A stretch of DNA of 64,000 nt from Cyanophora paradoxa (GCA_004431415.1 QPMI01000063.1:62001-126000); one strand, 5' to 3'. Positions 29,301-42,954 are shown, numbered from the stretch's first letter. Notes: generated by a model from the sequence alone, not told the origin. Translations and numbers: made by a program.

Positions 29301-32300
29301 GCACCTCGCAGCTCTTCTGGCCTTTCATGACGTATATGACATTGCCAACGCGATCGCCGCAGTCTACGACGCGGAGCCGGCGTCGCTGGGGCGGTCGCCC
29401 GGCGGCTCGCGGGCGGCGGAGGACGTGCAGAGGAGCTACGGGGAGAGCTTCGAGGCGCTGCTGCTCGAGGACGTCCAGGTCCGGCCGCGCTTCGCGCCGC
29501 GCTTCTTAAAACGGCGTCGGCATATGTGTAACTCTGAGGGTTGGGCGCGCAGATCTTTACGTTCTCGCAGCGGGGCCTCGCGTTCTTCGCCAGCTACGCC
29601 TCCGCGGGGCCCATCGCCTCTTTCCCCCTCATCAAGGTCCGCCCTGCCGTCTCTTCCTCGCCGTGGCGCCGCGGGCGCCTCACGCGTGCCGGTCGGGCGG
29701 CAGGCCTGCGCGCCCCAGACGGGCGTCGTGCTGCTCGCGTTCGACCTCGCCGCCATCGCCCCGGCGGGCTTCTCGCACAACGCCGAAACTGTCTACAAGC
29801 GCCTCCCGTGCGCCAAAAGGCTATCGTTGCTTATCGAATTGCAAGCTCGGCTTCGCTGAAATTCGGGTTTGGCCCATCGGTGCGCAGGTGGCCCGGCGAG
29901 AAGGGCTCCTCGTTCGCGGACGCGTACCTGCCCCGGCCTCGATCGTCGAGCTGCGCGCGGACGGGCGGACGGAGGAGGGCGGCCCGCTGCGCTACCACGC
30001 GCTCGTCCGCCTGCCCTTCTTCCCCACGAGCCCCGCGACGTGCCCCTTCGAGCTCGTCGGCGCCTCCGTCTGCCCCGGCCTTGACGTCGCCCACGTGACC
30101 GCGATCTTCTCCTGTGCGCTCTCTGTTTCGGATTCTTTCCTTGCGAGATCCATCTTACATGCACGTCTAAAACTAATACCGATCCCCGCCAGGGGCCGTG
30201 CACGAGTCGAGTCTCGCCGAACGCGCGTCGTCCGCGGACGCGTCGTACTCGTACCGGTCGGGCGTGGCGATGCACGGGCCGCCGAAGGTCCTCCGCACGG
30301 ACACGCTGCCCCTCTCCCAGCACTGGATTGTGAGCCGAATCTAAGTTGGGGTCTCTGGAGGCTTCATTCGATAAGCGCTCACCCCATCGCCTCCAGGTCC
30401 AGAACGAGCGGCCTCTGATGGCCGGCCGCGGCTTCGGGTACCTCGAGGTGCGCGATCGCTGAAACGAGCGAGATGCGAGCCTTTGCGTGAGCATCCGGGC
30501 TCAGCTGACTTCGCGCAGGGCCGCTGGGTGGAGGCGCCCGGGTCCAGGTACAGCTTCTACGTCACGGGCGACCAGGCGTGCAGGATCCCGGAGTCCTCTG
30601 GGCGCGAGCGCTTCGCCCCAGCGCGTCCTGATGGCAGTGCCCGCCGCAGATTTTCCGCGTTGCAAAGGCGGACGGGTACCAGAGCGGCATGGCCGGGCAG
30701 CTCAACGGGAGCGTGCGCATCTATGGCGCGTCGACCTGGGCGGGTCCCTGGCGGAGTGGACCTCGGTGCTCCTTTTCCACATTTGTTTCGCCGTTCCCGG
30801 CCCTTCGTCGGCTTCAACTCTGACCCTGCGCTCCAGGTGGCCGCCGCGGCGTACAAGGACGGTGTCCTCTACGTCGTCCGCGAGATCCACTCCTCCGCAA
30901 CTCAGCGCTCGTTCTCTTTCGCTACGAGCGACAAGGACAAGCCGAGGCCGCGGCTCATCAAGGAGAAGCGGCTGCAGCGCACCAACGAGCGCGCGCTGTC
31001 TTCGCAGCTGCTCCAGGTCAAGGGCGTCGACGGCCCGTCCTTTGACGCTGCGTCGGTCAGCGTCGCGATCGTGCTGGACAGTTGGGTCGCAAACATCGCC
31101 GGCGCCTACACGGTGGAGGACTACAGCGCTCTCGACGCGGCGGCGTTCGGGCTCGACGTGCGGAACGCTTCGGGGCCCGTCCCCGAGCTGCCCATCGTTC
31201 TCTTCGCCGTGTCGGAGCCGGCCACCTTGATCTCGCTCCACACGCAGTGCCCGCCGGGCACCGTCTGGAACGCCGACGCCGCCGTCTTCAAGCGGTCGGT
31301 CTCGGTGAAGGACCTCTGCACGCCGCTCTCGCCGGGCCTCTTCTCGGCGCGCGCGGGGCTACTCATCGAGTCGGAGGCAGAGCAGTGCTCCTCGGGAACC
31401 TACAGCACGGGAGGGGCCACCGCGTGCCTGCCGTGCCCCGCGGGGACGTGGTCGGCCGCCGGGAGCTCCGGGTGCTACAGCTGTCCCCAGAACGAGTTCG
31501 CCTTGGCCGAGGGGATGCCGTGCACGCCGTGCGAGACGGGCGCGTTCACCGTCAGCGACCGCTGGACGCGCCAGTGCTTCAAATGGTGCGCGCTCGTGGC
31601 TCTTGCTATGTAGAACAGAACCACGGCTCACGCACGCAATTCGGCAGCTTGGGCGGCCTCTTCCTCAAGAACGAAAACGATCGGCTCTTCTGTCTCAACT
31701 GCCCCGCAAACCAGTACTCCTTTTATGGAACGATCGACCGCTGTTCAAATTGTTCGAGAGGAAGCTTTCCAAACAGAGACGGATCTGACTGCACTAACTG
31801 CACGGTCCGAAATCACATAAATGCGACCAAATTGCTTTCCTCTGACTGAGCGCGCCTGACTGCAGGCCGGCTGGTACCAACCTCGCGAGAACGAGCCGTG
31901 CGAGCCGTGTCCGATAGGAAGCTGGAGCCGCGCCGGCCAGTTCGGCAGCTGCTTCACCTGCCCCGCGAACCAGCTGTCCAACGACAACGGGGGCGGCTGC
32001 AAGCCGTGTCCGCCGGGGCTCGAGGTCAAGATCAGCCCCAAAGGCGCTCGCGCCTGCGATCTGTGCTTCCAGGATTACGCGTCTCCCACTGGCCTGGGAT
32101 GCAGCCGGTGCCCGGGCGGGTACATCAGCCTCCCCGACCGCTTGCAGTGCCTTCCGGTGCGTCGCAACCGCACTGAGTTATCTTCGCGCCGCTCACGTGC
32201 GCCGCGAAAAGTGTCCTCCGGGGACGTACGAGGACGCCAACATTCCTGGCGTCTGCACCCCGTGCCGGGTGAACACGATCGCGCCACTGCAGGCCTCGAC

Positions 32301-35300
32301 GAACTGCACCGCCTGCCCGCTCGGCTCCTACTCGTCCCCGGACCGCACCATGTGCTTCGACTGCAGTGCGCCACGATTCCAACGACGCGACGAGCCTTCC
32401 GAGGATTGTTGCTGATGTGCGCGCAGCCCCGGGCTCTTACAGGCCGGCCAACTCTACCATCTGCCTCCCCGTCGGGGCGCGGAGCGTCGCGCTGGTCGGC
32501 TCGTCCGCCTTCTCCGTCTGCGGCAACGGCTCGGTCCCGAACGTCGAGAGGAGCGAGTGCCTCAAGTGCCCGAAAGGTGCATGCGCTCAGGCTCTGAAGT
32601 ATCAGAGCGCTCTAGATATTTCCACCGCTGTTCGCTGAACGTCGATCTATTCCTCTCTTGCAGGGACCTCGCGTTTCGATGACAACTGCCTCACGTGCGT
32701 ATTATTCGATGCGATCAATATGCCGTGTTCGCACGCGAAACTGACGATCTTGGCAGGTGCGACCAGAACGCTGTGGCCTCGTTGGAGGGGACCCCAATCT
32801 GCAGCCTCTGCGCGCCGGGATACGTCTCCGCAAGCGACTTCCAATCCTGCATTCCGTGCCCGGCCGGTGCGATAGCCTATTTGCTTTTCTATCACACGCT
32901 GGCAGCAGCTGACGTGCTTGCTAGGGATGTACCGCGGCGCCGACATGGCCTCGTGCCAGCCCGTCCCCGAGAACGGAGTCGCAATGGAGGGCTCGCCGTC
33001 CTTCGTGCTCTGCCAGGACGGGTACGTGGCCAATCAGGCGCGGGACACCTGCCTCCCCTGCAGCAAAGGGTACTACAAGTTCAACAACACCTGCCAGAAG
33101 TGCGCGCAGCGCGCCCGATACACTCTGAATATTTCCGATGATGACGCTGCTAACATTGTGCATTTTGCGCAGCTGCCCCGAGAATATGGTCGCCTCGTTT
33201 GAGGGCAGCGCGAACTGCACGCGCTGCCCCCCGGGACAGGTTGCTTCAGCCGACCAGCAGACTTGCTTCCTGTGCTCAGAAGGCATCGCTCTTTTGCTTT
33301 CGGACTCAACCTATCAACGTAATCGTTAACACTGACGACCGTGCAGGAACGTACCGGGCAGAGGACATGTCGCGATGCGAGCCTGTGCCGCACAAGACCG
33401 TCTCCATCCCGGACCGCTCGTGGTACCAGCCGTGCGAGCCGGGGTGGGTCGCCAACAACATCGCCACTATGTGCCTGCCGTGCCCGAAAGGGTCGTACGA
33501 GGACGACGGGGCCTGCCGCGCCTGCGCTACAAACACGATCACCCCCGCGGAAAACATGACGTCCTGCGAGCTGGTGTGATTTTCGGTCTGTTGCGCGGCT
33601 ATGGCATTTTGGCGTGACTTGCTCCTTCAGTGTCCGCCCGGATACGTCTCGGCGGCCGATCTCCAGAACTGCGTTCCGTGCGGAGCAGGTCCGCACGCCT
33701 TCCACATTGTGCCGAGCAGCTGCAGGCAAGGAAGTTGTACTGAAGCCACTCCAGGAACGTACCGCGCCGAGAACATGACCGACTGCACGCCCGTCCCCTT
33801 CCGCTCCGTGGCACTCGCCGGCTCGCCCACCTGGACCGTCTGCGATGCGGGCTACGTGGCCGACGGGCCTCGGGCGATCTGCATTCCCTGCCCCGCGGGT
33901 GGATATTTAAATTTTTTTCCTTCTGCACCAACGGAACTCACACCTTCTCGCAGGCTCGTACCAGGTCAACGACTCCTGCATCTTGTGCGAAACGAACTGG
34001 GTCGCAGCGACGCCCGGCCTCGACCGCTGCGAGCAGTGCGACAACGGGACCGTCGCGGCCGCCAACGGCCAGTTCTGCGTCCGTGCGCACGACATCCTCC
34101 CACGATGGAACTCGCATCTTGTTTCTCACTCTGACTCTGCTATTCTCAGCGTGCCTGCCGGGGTTCTACCGGCACGAGGGCATGGTCGAGTGCGAGCGGG
34201 CGCCCCGCGGGGCGATCGCGGCGGCGGGCAGCCGCAACTACACGATGTGCGACCGGGGGAGCCGCCCCGACCTCGAGGCCACCTCGTGCGACGTGTGCGA
34301 GCGGGGCACGATCGAGGTGGGCTGGGAGTGCATCGACTGCATCGGTTCGCATTGCTTGCGGCTTTGGCTGCTTTGAGCAGTCGTAGGTCTGAAAGGATCG
34401 CAGGACTGATGTACGCCCCCGACCGCGGCATGACGAGCTGCAAGACCTGGTGGGCTCCGCCCCGTAGGCGTATGCATCCGCCGTCGACCGCGCCGCTTAC
34501 TTGCGGTGCACAGTGCGCGGGGGACGATCCCCACGCCGGACAGGCAAGGGTGCACCCCGTGCTCGCGGGGGTACTACAGGGCGGAGAACATGACGTCCTG
34601 CGAGCAGGCGCGCCGTTTCCTTTCTCGCTCGACGTCAATGCCGCGACCACAGATTAATGTTGAAATTCGCCGCAGTGTCCGCACGGCCAATACACGAGCG
34701 CACAGGGCTTCTGGTACTGCAATCTTTGGTGCGGCGACACCGCACTGTAAAACGCAGCGAGCTTCGAGCCAATCGGTCCGCTGACCTCGCGCCGGCAGCC
34801 CGCGCGGGACGGAGAGCTCCCTCAACCGGGCCGAGTGCGACCTCTGCCGGGCCGGTTTCTACGAGCGGAACAGCACCTGCGTGCCCTGCCAGGTGCTCAT
34901 CGCGCCATGGTTTCTGCTTGTTTCCGGCGCCAAGGCCGACGGTGGCGTCAGGACGGATTCTGGAGCGCGCTGGGGGCGTCCGAGTGCACACCGTGCACGC
35001 CGGGCTACATCAGCAACGACGACCGGTCGGGCTGCCTTCCCTGCCGCGGGGGGACCTTCCACGGGGACTCGGTGCACCATCTGTTGTCCCAGCTCCAACA
35101 TATGCCTGCTTGTGCTCATTCACTCGGCTTTGCAGAACGCATGCTTGCCATGTAAAACTGTGCGCTTGGCACCGGACGCCAGTAGCTTTACGTTCGCTGA
35201 CAGCTTACCCGCCACGCATTACTAGGGCCTCTGGTCTCCTCTGGCGACGAGCGAGAGCTGCCTGGAGCCGCCCTGGGGCCACTTCGCGTCCAACGACAGC

Positions 35301-38300
35301 ACGCGCTACATCCCGTGCGACGCCGGCTTCTTCGAGTGGCTCCCGAAGAACACCTCCCGCCCACGCAAGTGCCTGCAGGTGCGCTATCTCTGCGTACATT
35401 TCCTGCGAACGCAAAGTGCGCGTTCTCATTTCTGGTGCAGTGTCCGCTTGGGACGTACGCGCCAAAGGAGGGGACGTTCGAGCACTGCACGAATTGCTCG
35501 CTGGGCTTCTACTCTGCACCCGATTTCCGTTCATGCCTGCCGTGCCCGCTGGTGGGTTGCCGCGCGATTCTTCTGCCTCTGCGCAGAGCACTGACGCTGG
35601 TTGTTGTTGCAGGGGTCCTACAGGGACTCACACTTCGCCACATGCCAGCCGTGCCCGATCACGACCGCCGCGCGCCGGGAAGGCATGGTGCAGTGCGAGC
35701 CGTGGTGCGCTTTGGCAGATATATATATACCCGCAAGCTTAAGCGTCACGCGTCACTGTGTGCCGACGCCGCGCCTCCTCCCTCAGTCCCCCGGGGAAGG
35801 TGCCGAGGAAGGACAGGGCCGAATGTGTCGGTGCGAGCTCTCGAATTCTCGCAGTTTCAATCACACAACCAGCGCATTTTCGTCGTTCGCATCGTTCCTA
35901 ATGCGGCACGACAGACTGCGAAGGCGGGTACATGCCTATTAACGGGACGTGCGTACGATGCGATTCTGTGTCGACCGCATTGCCTGGAGGTTCGATGCCG
36001 AACTTTTTCTGCATTCGCCCTCTGCGCGCGCTGACGTTGGTTGTCAGACCCGACCTGCACGCCCTGCCCCGAGGGCTTCGTCGCCAACGACCTCGGGACG
36101 GAGTGCATCGCCTGCAACGTGTCGATGTACCGGCCGGCGGGCGCCATGTCCTGCATCAAGTGCCCCCGCAACACCATCTCCGGCAACGGTAGCCCGGGCT
36201 GCACGCAATGCGCTGGCGGAGAAGTCGTGCGTGGTTTCATTTCACAATTGCGATCATTGTTCTTCTCTTATTTGACCTTCGCCGAATGCGGTTGCAGTCG
36301 GACGAAACCCAAGCGTTCTGCAGCCCCTGCGCTCGTGGGCAGTACCGCAACGTGTCCATGGATTACTGCACGCCGTGGTCGGTGCCGCTTGCACAAAAGC
36401 AGTTGCGCTGGTGGCTCATGCAGGCGTCGCGCACGCAGCCCGCCGGGCTTTATGGCGGGCGAAAATGGCGCGTCCGCCTGCCTCCCTTGTGCGGCCACGC
36501 AGCTCTGTCCGGGTCCGACCTGTCCCGCGTGCACTCGAGCTCGTTCCGCTTGCCGTTCTGACAACAATTTGCAGTCGGCACGGCCGACCCTGTCGAGATA
36601 CCCCGCTACCAGGACGTCATCGGCGGGATCAAAGACCTCGTCGCTGGCGCCCGAATAGTGCCGCAGCGCAGGCGAGTGCGATTGCTCGGCTGCGCTGAGC
36701 CGACCAAGTTTAGTGACGGCCGCCGCAGGGGTCTGCTCCAGGACGCCATCGACGACTTCGTCGTGGAAACCTTCGTGGACGACACCGTCAACGCGACCAT
36801 CACCCGCCCCGAGATCGAGGACGAGTCCGTCGCGTTCGCGCAGCTCTACCGCATAATCACGTACATCGCGGCCGCCGTCGGCGCCCTCGTGCTCGTCGCC
36901 GCGATCGCCATCTGCGTCCACCTGAAGACCGGATCCGGAGACCGGGCTGCGGAGCGCTACCGCCGGGTACGTATACGTGCCCCCCTTGACACTACGACGG
37001 ATAAATCCGCGCGCGGCCGGGCTCTTACAGCGGTGTCCGATCAGGTCGCCAAGATCAACGTCCTGTACAGTGAGGTGGTCGACCAGACGCTGCAGGAGAA
37101 CGAGGACCTGGAGGCGGCGTTGGACGTTCTCCGCGCCGGCGGCGCCGTTTTCGCGATCGCCGGCCTGGGCTTCTTCGTCATTGCGGCGGCGTTCGTCGTC
37201 CTCCAGTACGCGATCGCGAACTACACGGTCCTCCAGACGCTCCTCGGCGGTGCGTCCCCCTCGGCGGGCAGCATCACGGGCGTCTTCGCCGTCCGGGCGG
37301 CGTTCGTGGGATACCCGGGATCCTGCATCATGCGAGGCTCTGCGGATCCCTCCGGCTTTGCGAACGCGTCGGATGCATCGTGGGTCGGCGCGACGGCCTC
37401 TTTCCGTGGCATCGCGCCGGTGGACGACGATCCGAATTCACTCCCGCAGCTGTCCGCGTTCTACAACGAGACACAGCGGGCGTGCATGTGCGCCCCGTTT
37501 GTAAAGAATGACGCGCATTGAACTTCGAATGACTCGGAGCCTGCAGAGTGGACTGGATGTGCCAGAACTGCACGCTGTCGGCCGCGACGAACGTCTCCGT
37601 CGAGCTGCGCCTCGCCTCCCGCATGGCGCTCGCGGTCGCCGTCACGTACAAGATCGAGGTGCGACGACGACGTCGGCTCGCGCTGTAAGCGCCTCGCCGC
37701 GCTGACGGCACCTGGTCACGGGCGGCAGGTGCCGACAAACTTGACCGTCGAGGGGCGCGTCCGCACCCGATCGGACGCCACGCTCGGCGTGTTCCGCGGC
37801 CTCCGGCCCGTGGTCGCGCCCCTCTCCCTCGTCCCGCTCCACTTCGAGGTGCCAAATTAAACTCGCGCTCCTGTTCTTGCGTCCTTCTCCCGATCTGTGC
37901 CTCACGGTGAACGCAGGACGCGCGCGACGGGAGCCCGCGCTACGACACGTCGCTCTGGCCGTCTTCAAACCGGGGCGCAGAGGCGGAGGAGGAGTCCTTC
38001 GTGCGTAAAACTCGCTCTTTGATCATCTCGTTGGGTTGTCGCCGCCGTGACGCACGCCGGCAGAGCCTGTGCTCGTTGACGCTCCCGCTGTCGCACCCGT
38101 CCTGCGCGGGCGAGTCGGTCGCGTTTCGCGCGGCGTTCGAGCTGAGCGACGTCCACGTCAGGGTGCCCCGCCCGCACGGACGGCCGCTTGTCCGATTGCG
38201 AAAGCTGACGCCAGTCGCGCGCAGGTCAGCCGCGTGGAGCGCGCCTCGCTCCTGGACATGTTTGCCGATCTGTCGGCCCTCACGGGAAGCGCCATCAACA

Positions 38301-39971
38301 TCGGCTGCCAGCTGCTCCTCGCCTTCGTCGCCCTCCTGCAGCTCATGCAGGCGAGCCGAAGCGATCTCTTAAATCTGTCGCATTACGTTCGTCGTCTCAA
38401 ACCGGCTCGCCTCGCAGCGGTACCCGAGGTTCGCGAAGTACGTGGCGCGCCCCGAGACGCTGCAGATGGCGCTCGTCGACGCGAAGAGCTCGCGCACCGG
38501 CTCGGCCTCCGACGTCTCGAGCGAGCACCTCAGCGTCCTCGCCCCGGGGGCACGGACCGTCGTCATCGCCGACGAGGGCGACGCGTTCGGGCAGCACCCG
38601 CGAGGGCGGCGGCGCTCATGGGTCGCCCGTGCGAGCGCCTTCCTCCGGCGCGGCAGCGCCTCCTCCGCGCACGACGAGCCGCACCAGGCGGGGCCCCCGC
38701 CGCGCGGCGTGGGCACGGCGCTGGCACTCCCGCCCGCCGACACGGGCGCGAGTCTGCCGACGCTGGCCCAGTTCCTGGACACGCAGGGCCTCGGCGAGGC
38801 GCGCCCGGCCGAGCGGGTCGGGGCGCTGGCGCCGCTGTGGGTCGGCGCCGCCAACCGCTCAGCAGAGCCGCCTCCGCCGGATTCCATGCCGAGCGCGAGC
38901 CCGGCGAACAGCGCACTCCGCGACGCGGCGGCGGCTCTGGGCACGGCCCTCGAGGTTCCGTTACCTACTCCGGCGCCCCCGCCCCCGCCTGCCGCCGCTC
39001 GCTTCGAGTCCGGCTCTGGCGGAGAGCAGAAGCAACTGCGACCTCTGGCGGCGATTGCGGCTCGCCCGGGCACTTTCGACCCGGCGCCGCGCTCTTTGGC
39101 CGGCGCGCTCGCGAGGCAGAAGGCGCTGGACGACTCGGCCCGGCCCTCCCCCGCCGCGGACCTCGCCTCTGTGTCCGCGTCGCGATCGTCGATCGCGAGC
39201 TCGGCTGCGATGGCCGCGGCGGGCGCCGCGCCCCGCAGCGCGGCCTCCGCGCTTGGGCTCCAGCTCCCGCCAGCCGCAGTACACGACGAGGTCGCCGCCG
39301 GTCTGGCGGAGCTACACGGTCCCGGGGCGCCGGCCGGGCGCCGGGCCCAGCCGACGGAGAGGCCCAAGCGCTGCGGCCCGCAGCCGATTCGACGTCCATG
39401 GCCAAGCAGGCCGGCCAGCAGGGGCGGGCGCCCTCTCCCGCCGCCCAGAGGCCGGCCGACGCCGCCGCCTCGTCGCGCTCCAGCGCAGTCGCGATCGCGA
39501 GCGTAAAGGCGAGCTCCGCTTCGCCGCCGCCCTCCTTCGTCGGCAACCCAACGTCGTCGCCTCCCTCCGACGGCGGCGGCGCCCGCGGGCCGCGTTCGGC
39601 GCCAGCCGCTCGGAGCAGCCGGCGCAGTCGCATGCGCAGGCTCCTCCGCCGAGCGCCTCCGGCCGCAATCGCGGCTCCGGCTCTGGATCCGTTGCCGCAT
39701 CGTCGCTCGCGATCGAGAGCGCGGGCTCAGGCCACGCCCCGTCGTCGGCCCCCGCCTCGGACCCCCGCTGGGATCGGGCGGGTCGCGAGTCGGGCGGCAT
39801 GCGCAGCCCGAGCCGGAAGGCACAGCGCGCGCGAAGTCGAGCGCGCGGGGCGGGGCGACCGGGCTGGATTTGGGGCTCGCCGTCCCGGACGGATTCGAAG
39901 AAGTCGAAGCCGGTGGAGCGCTGTCCGCGAAGAAGCCGCACGACCGCTACGGCGACTTCACCTCCATATAA
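26399..39971 (+). CDS. Gene B: chimeric LamG / Cys-rich membrane protein gene, multi-exon
   Basis: A spliced gene of the same family as gene A. The 5' exons are convincing from 27127. WGNYWDVNWGWGGDTTFMF continues across an intron, with matching phase, into WLKIDQGQSKYTGILAFKD, and then IPGYDFYIDMDQEMSLWF, a LamG pattern. A first exon at 26399 (MESTPAAHVHTAGAG, then a hydrophobic stretch LALIIAMLTLSA) is possible but unproven. At 28596 the sequence switches, in mid-exon and one base out of frame, to a near-identical copy of gene A from its position 1136 onward. The A-derived exons for the Fn3-like domain are therefore missing. In the tail three G runs (near 39335, 39611 and 39776) are one base short relative to A or C. 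The stop is at 39969-39971. As written the gene cannot encode one continuous protein across 28596. Confidence 0.6.
27127..28290 (+). other. Gene B LamG-domain exons (diverged paralogue of gene A 5' end)
   Basis: The exons are: 27127-27188; about 27256-27310; 27375-27452 (LIPGYDFYIDMDQEMSLWFA); an exon at about 27500-27600 whose phase I could not settle; 27640-27720 (CSTYCDGGTSGFQVYI); 27843-27980 (GAIVVSAQHFAFTHGGGAV, then NFFRNGQHIGGYGRPGG); and 28050-28290 (VAYFGWYAGVLSGTEIWNAY, then FDCVFQC). The last corresponds to the first exon of gene A (LWSGTRTDEQVMEHYFN...FNDC) but is clearly diverged. A second LamG start (LTFGGSVVLEVWVRPLQ) is at about 28485-28594, just before the junction. Confidence 0.65.
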
Positions 39972-40722
39972 TGCGTAAATATTTATTTCTATCATAGTAT
40001 AATCTTAATCTTTTTTTCGAGAGACTTCGGTGGGGCGAACCCCCGTAGGTAGTGATATTAAGGATGAAATCTTAATCTGATGCTGTCTTTCATCAGGTAT
40101 TTCATGTTAGGAGATGCGTGATTTTTGTTTGCCTTTCCTAGTTAGCTCAGGGCAAAAATCACAGGCGCGGCGCTCGCAATTGCAATCGATTCGATTTTAG
40201 TGGGCAGATTGCACGTGCGCAACGATCGTCCATGTTCAGGCGCACTGCTTCTAGTCAGTTAAAGTCGTGTAGAGGCGCTAAATGGCGTTCAATTTGACAA
40301 TCATTGTTTAGTCATTGAGCTTGAGCCTGTGAAGGAGAGGTCTGGAGACACAGTGGAGAGCCTTATTGAGCTAAAGCCTTTTCATCGTGAAGAGGGGGGG
40401 GGAGGGGGGGGGGAAGGGAGGGAGTGAACGGCTTTTCAGAGTATTAATTGTTTTCGAATCTTGAATTTGTTTTTTGGTGAATTACCACCATCACTGCCGC
40501 AGTGCGGCGGGGGGGGCATGCAACCGGTCTCTCTCTGCACCGCCCAGGACCCCCGTGTCGCCTGTTCCGGTGTCACCCGCCCTTCCTCCTGCTTCGCTGC
40601 AGCTGCCCTCTCTTCGGCGCCGGCAGCGATCTTCATCACCTGCTTGTGGCCCTTCCCCTAGGCCTACTTCCGGCCCCTCCTCGGCTCTCTCCTCGCCTCT
40701 TCCTTCCCGTAGGCCTCCGCCG
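28596..40722 (+). repeat. Segmental duplicate of 1136-13252
   Basis: Offset is 27457 at the left edge and 27469-27470 at the right, so only a few small indels separate the copies over about 12.1 kb. Most are one-base changes in C or G runs. One patch (1600-2220 versus 29060-29680) has many substitutions. The Cys-rich array of this copy is at about 31246-36559 and the membrane module at about 36573-38410. Confidence 0.9.
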
Positions 40723-41339
40723 CGTTCCCGTCGTCGGGTCTCTAGCTCGACCCTGGACGTCGACTCGAGCTCTCCGCTTGCCGCTGTCTACGACGTCGAC
40801 CGCGAGATACTTCCTCCGTCGTGCTCGGCGCCGGTTGTCAGTGCTTTGCGGCGGGGACGCAGTGCGGAAGGGGGAGGGGGGGGGGGGGGGGAGGGGGGAG
40901 GGGGCATGCAAAAAGATAGTGCCGCCCGGCGTCACAGTGGCAAGAAGGATGGGCTGAAGAGGGGGCTGAACCAGGAGTACGTCAGAAAAGGGGGCGGAAG
41001 TCTTGAAATTGTCGATTGTCCGCTCTGTTAATTTTAATATTTGCCGTAGGCCTCTTGATCATGGCATGATTGCAATGTTTTCGCACACACCGAAACACAT
41101 TGCAAATTGCTCCCCCTCCCTCCCTCCCCCCCCTCCCTCCCTCCCCCCTTTTCGATTTTCTCCCCCATGGCCATGGCCCGGGGACCAAGCTTAAAAATTA
41201 ACACCCCCGCCCCCGGCCCGCCGGGCCGGCCCCACCAACGCCCACCCTAGCCCAATTGCAAAATCCCGCCGTCCGCTCAGCACACATTAATTGATATGAA
41301 ACCTTCCTGATACTGAAGTTCATTTTTTATATTACTGGA
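39972..41339 (+). other. 3' flank of gene B, low-complexity G/C tracts
   Basis: The first 750 bases match the flank of gene A. Beyond 40722 the DNA continues past the point where copy A is broken. It has G-run tracts (40391-40425, 40866-40905) and a C-run tract (41107-41155) that could form quadruplex-type structures. No gene is seen. The hairpin block is at 40019-40061. Confidence 0.6.
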
Positions 41340-41359
41340 CATTTAAAATATTTGTTTTT

Positions 41360-41403
41360 GAGAGACTACGGTGGGGCGAACCCCCCGTAGGTAGTGATAT
41401 TAA
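41360..41403 (+). repeat. Hairpin block, copy 3, at head of the repeat array
   Basis: Here the pairing is better than after genes A and B: CTACGG-(T)GGGG-CGAA-CCCC-CCGTAG. It connects the gene 3' flanks with the repeat array. Confidence 0.7.
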
Positions 41404-41434
41404 AGACAACAAAGCAAAATAAGCAACAAGATCC

Positions 41435-41451
41435 GTGCTCCTGCGGAGCAC
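41435..41451. repeat. GTGCTCC-TGC-GGAGCAC hairpin module (copy 1 of 5)
   Basis: A perfect 7-bp stem with a TGC loop, followed by a conserved tail (TAAGTACGGCGAAGCCTCGC to CACAGTAGGCCTA). The other copies are at 43059-43075, 45160-45176, 49850-49866 and 55642-55658. Each marks the start of one composite cycle. Confidence 0.85.
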
Positions 41452-42927
41452 TAAGTACGGCGAAGCCTCGCGGACGCCCTCGCAGCTGTCACAGTAGGCC
41501 TACAGGGCACTGGCCAGCGGCATGGCCGATCGCGAACAGCTTTAATTATATATATTTCGAAAATTCTGGCTGGAAGCTGGCTGGCTGACGGCCAGTCCAG
41601 CTAGCGCTGGCTGGCTAGAGGAATATTAATGTGCCGAGGAAATAAAGGGTGGAGCAGATTGAGAGGAGATTAATAATATTGTTGGGAAGGAGGCCCGGGA
41701 GGGGCCAGGTTCGAACAGAGCTTGCGAATCCCTTAAACAGAATCTCGAACGCACAGAGCTTGCGAATCCCTTAAACAGAATCTCGAACGCATATAGCACC
41801 GATGTGCAGGGCTGCGGAGGCGAGGGCGCACGGAAAGCTGTCCGGGCCTGTCCAGGATCGAATTTTCAGGGTCGGCTGGATTCTCGCGCCTTGTCGCGTC
41901 CTCGGAGCTCGCGAAAAGCTTTGAAAATATCTCGAATGAATACTGTAGCGATGCCCGTGCATGAGGATGCGACGGCGCGAGGAAAGCTGTGCAGGTGCGT
42001 TCAGGATCGAATTTTCGGGGTCGGGTGGGTCCTCGCGGCCTGGCACATTTCCAAAGCGTGCGGAAGGCTTCTTCGACATCTCAAATGGTTATGCTATTGT
42101 TCCGCGCATGCGCCGCGGCGTGGGCGCGGGGAAAGATGTCCGGGTCCGTGCAGGATCGGATTTTTGCCGTCGGCTGGGTTCTCGTACTCTTCCGCGTCTT
42201 CAGAGCTTGTGGAAGGCTTTGATAAAATCTCAAATGAATATTGTAGCGATGCGCATGCGCAAGGATGCGAGGGCGCGCGGAAAGATGCGCAGGTCCGTCC
42301 AGGATCGAATTTTCGGGGTCCGCTGGGTCCTCGCGGCCCGGCGCATTTAGAGACCGTGCAGAAGTCTTGTTCTACATGTGAAATGCTTTTTCTTTTGCTC
42401 CGCGCATGCGCCGCGGCGTGGGCGCGCGGAAAGATGTCCGGGCCCGTGCAGGATCGAATTTTTGCCACCGGGAGCCTTCCTGCGCTGTTCCGGCTCCGAA
42501 AAGCGGATCGCTGGAGTGCGCAGGTCCTGCTATGTCTATGCGCACCCGTACGCATCGATTGCGCGCGTCGCGGGACCGGCCGGAACCGGCCGGATCAAAT
42601 TTTCGGCCGACTCTTCGCACTGGAGCGTCGAGGGCGCCCGAAATCGAGCCTGCCTCGATGCGCTCGCGCTCGCGCGTCATTCTGTATCGTTCTGGGGCGT
42701 CCCTGGCGCGATTTCGTCGCGGGACCGGGCGGGACCGGGTCCCACCTTCTGACTCGGACTGCATGTGTCGGAGGTTAAGTACCAGAATTGATCCAGAGGG
42801 AAATTCGTTTTCGCGGGACGCCTACGGGGGAGCGGTCGTCTTAGCGGAGCCAGGACGCTAAAAATGGATTTAGAGAGGTCTGTGGGGGTTAGGGTAGCTG
42901 AGTCATTAGCGGCAATCGCGTCCGTGT

Positions 42928-42954
42928 CGAGGCAGAATTAATAATTCTGCCTCG
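42928..42954. repeat. 27-bp palindrome CGAGGCAGAATT-AAT-AATTCTGCCTCG (copy 1 of 6)
   Basis: A 12-bp stem with an AAT loop at the end of each composite cycle. Copies start at 44248, 45030, 47383, 51583 and 57376. Right-arm variants (GGCTCG, GTCTCG, GTGTCG) introduce a wobble or a mismatch in three copies. Confidence 0.85.
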
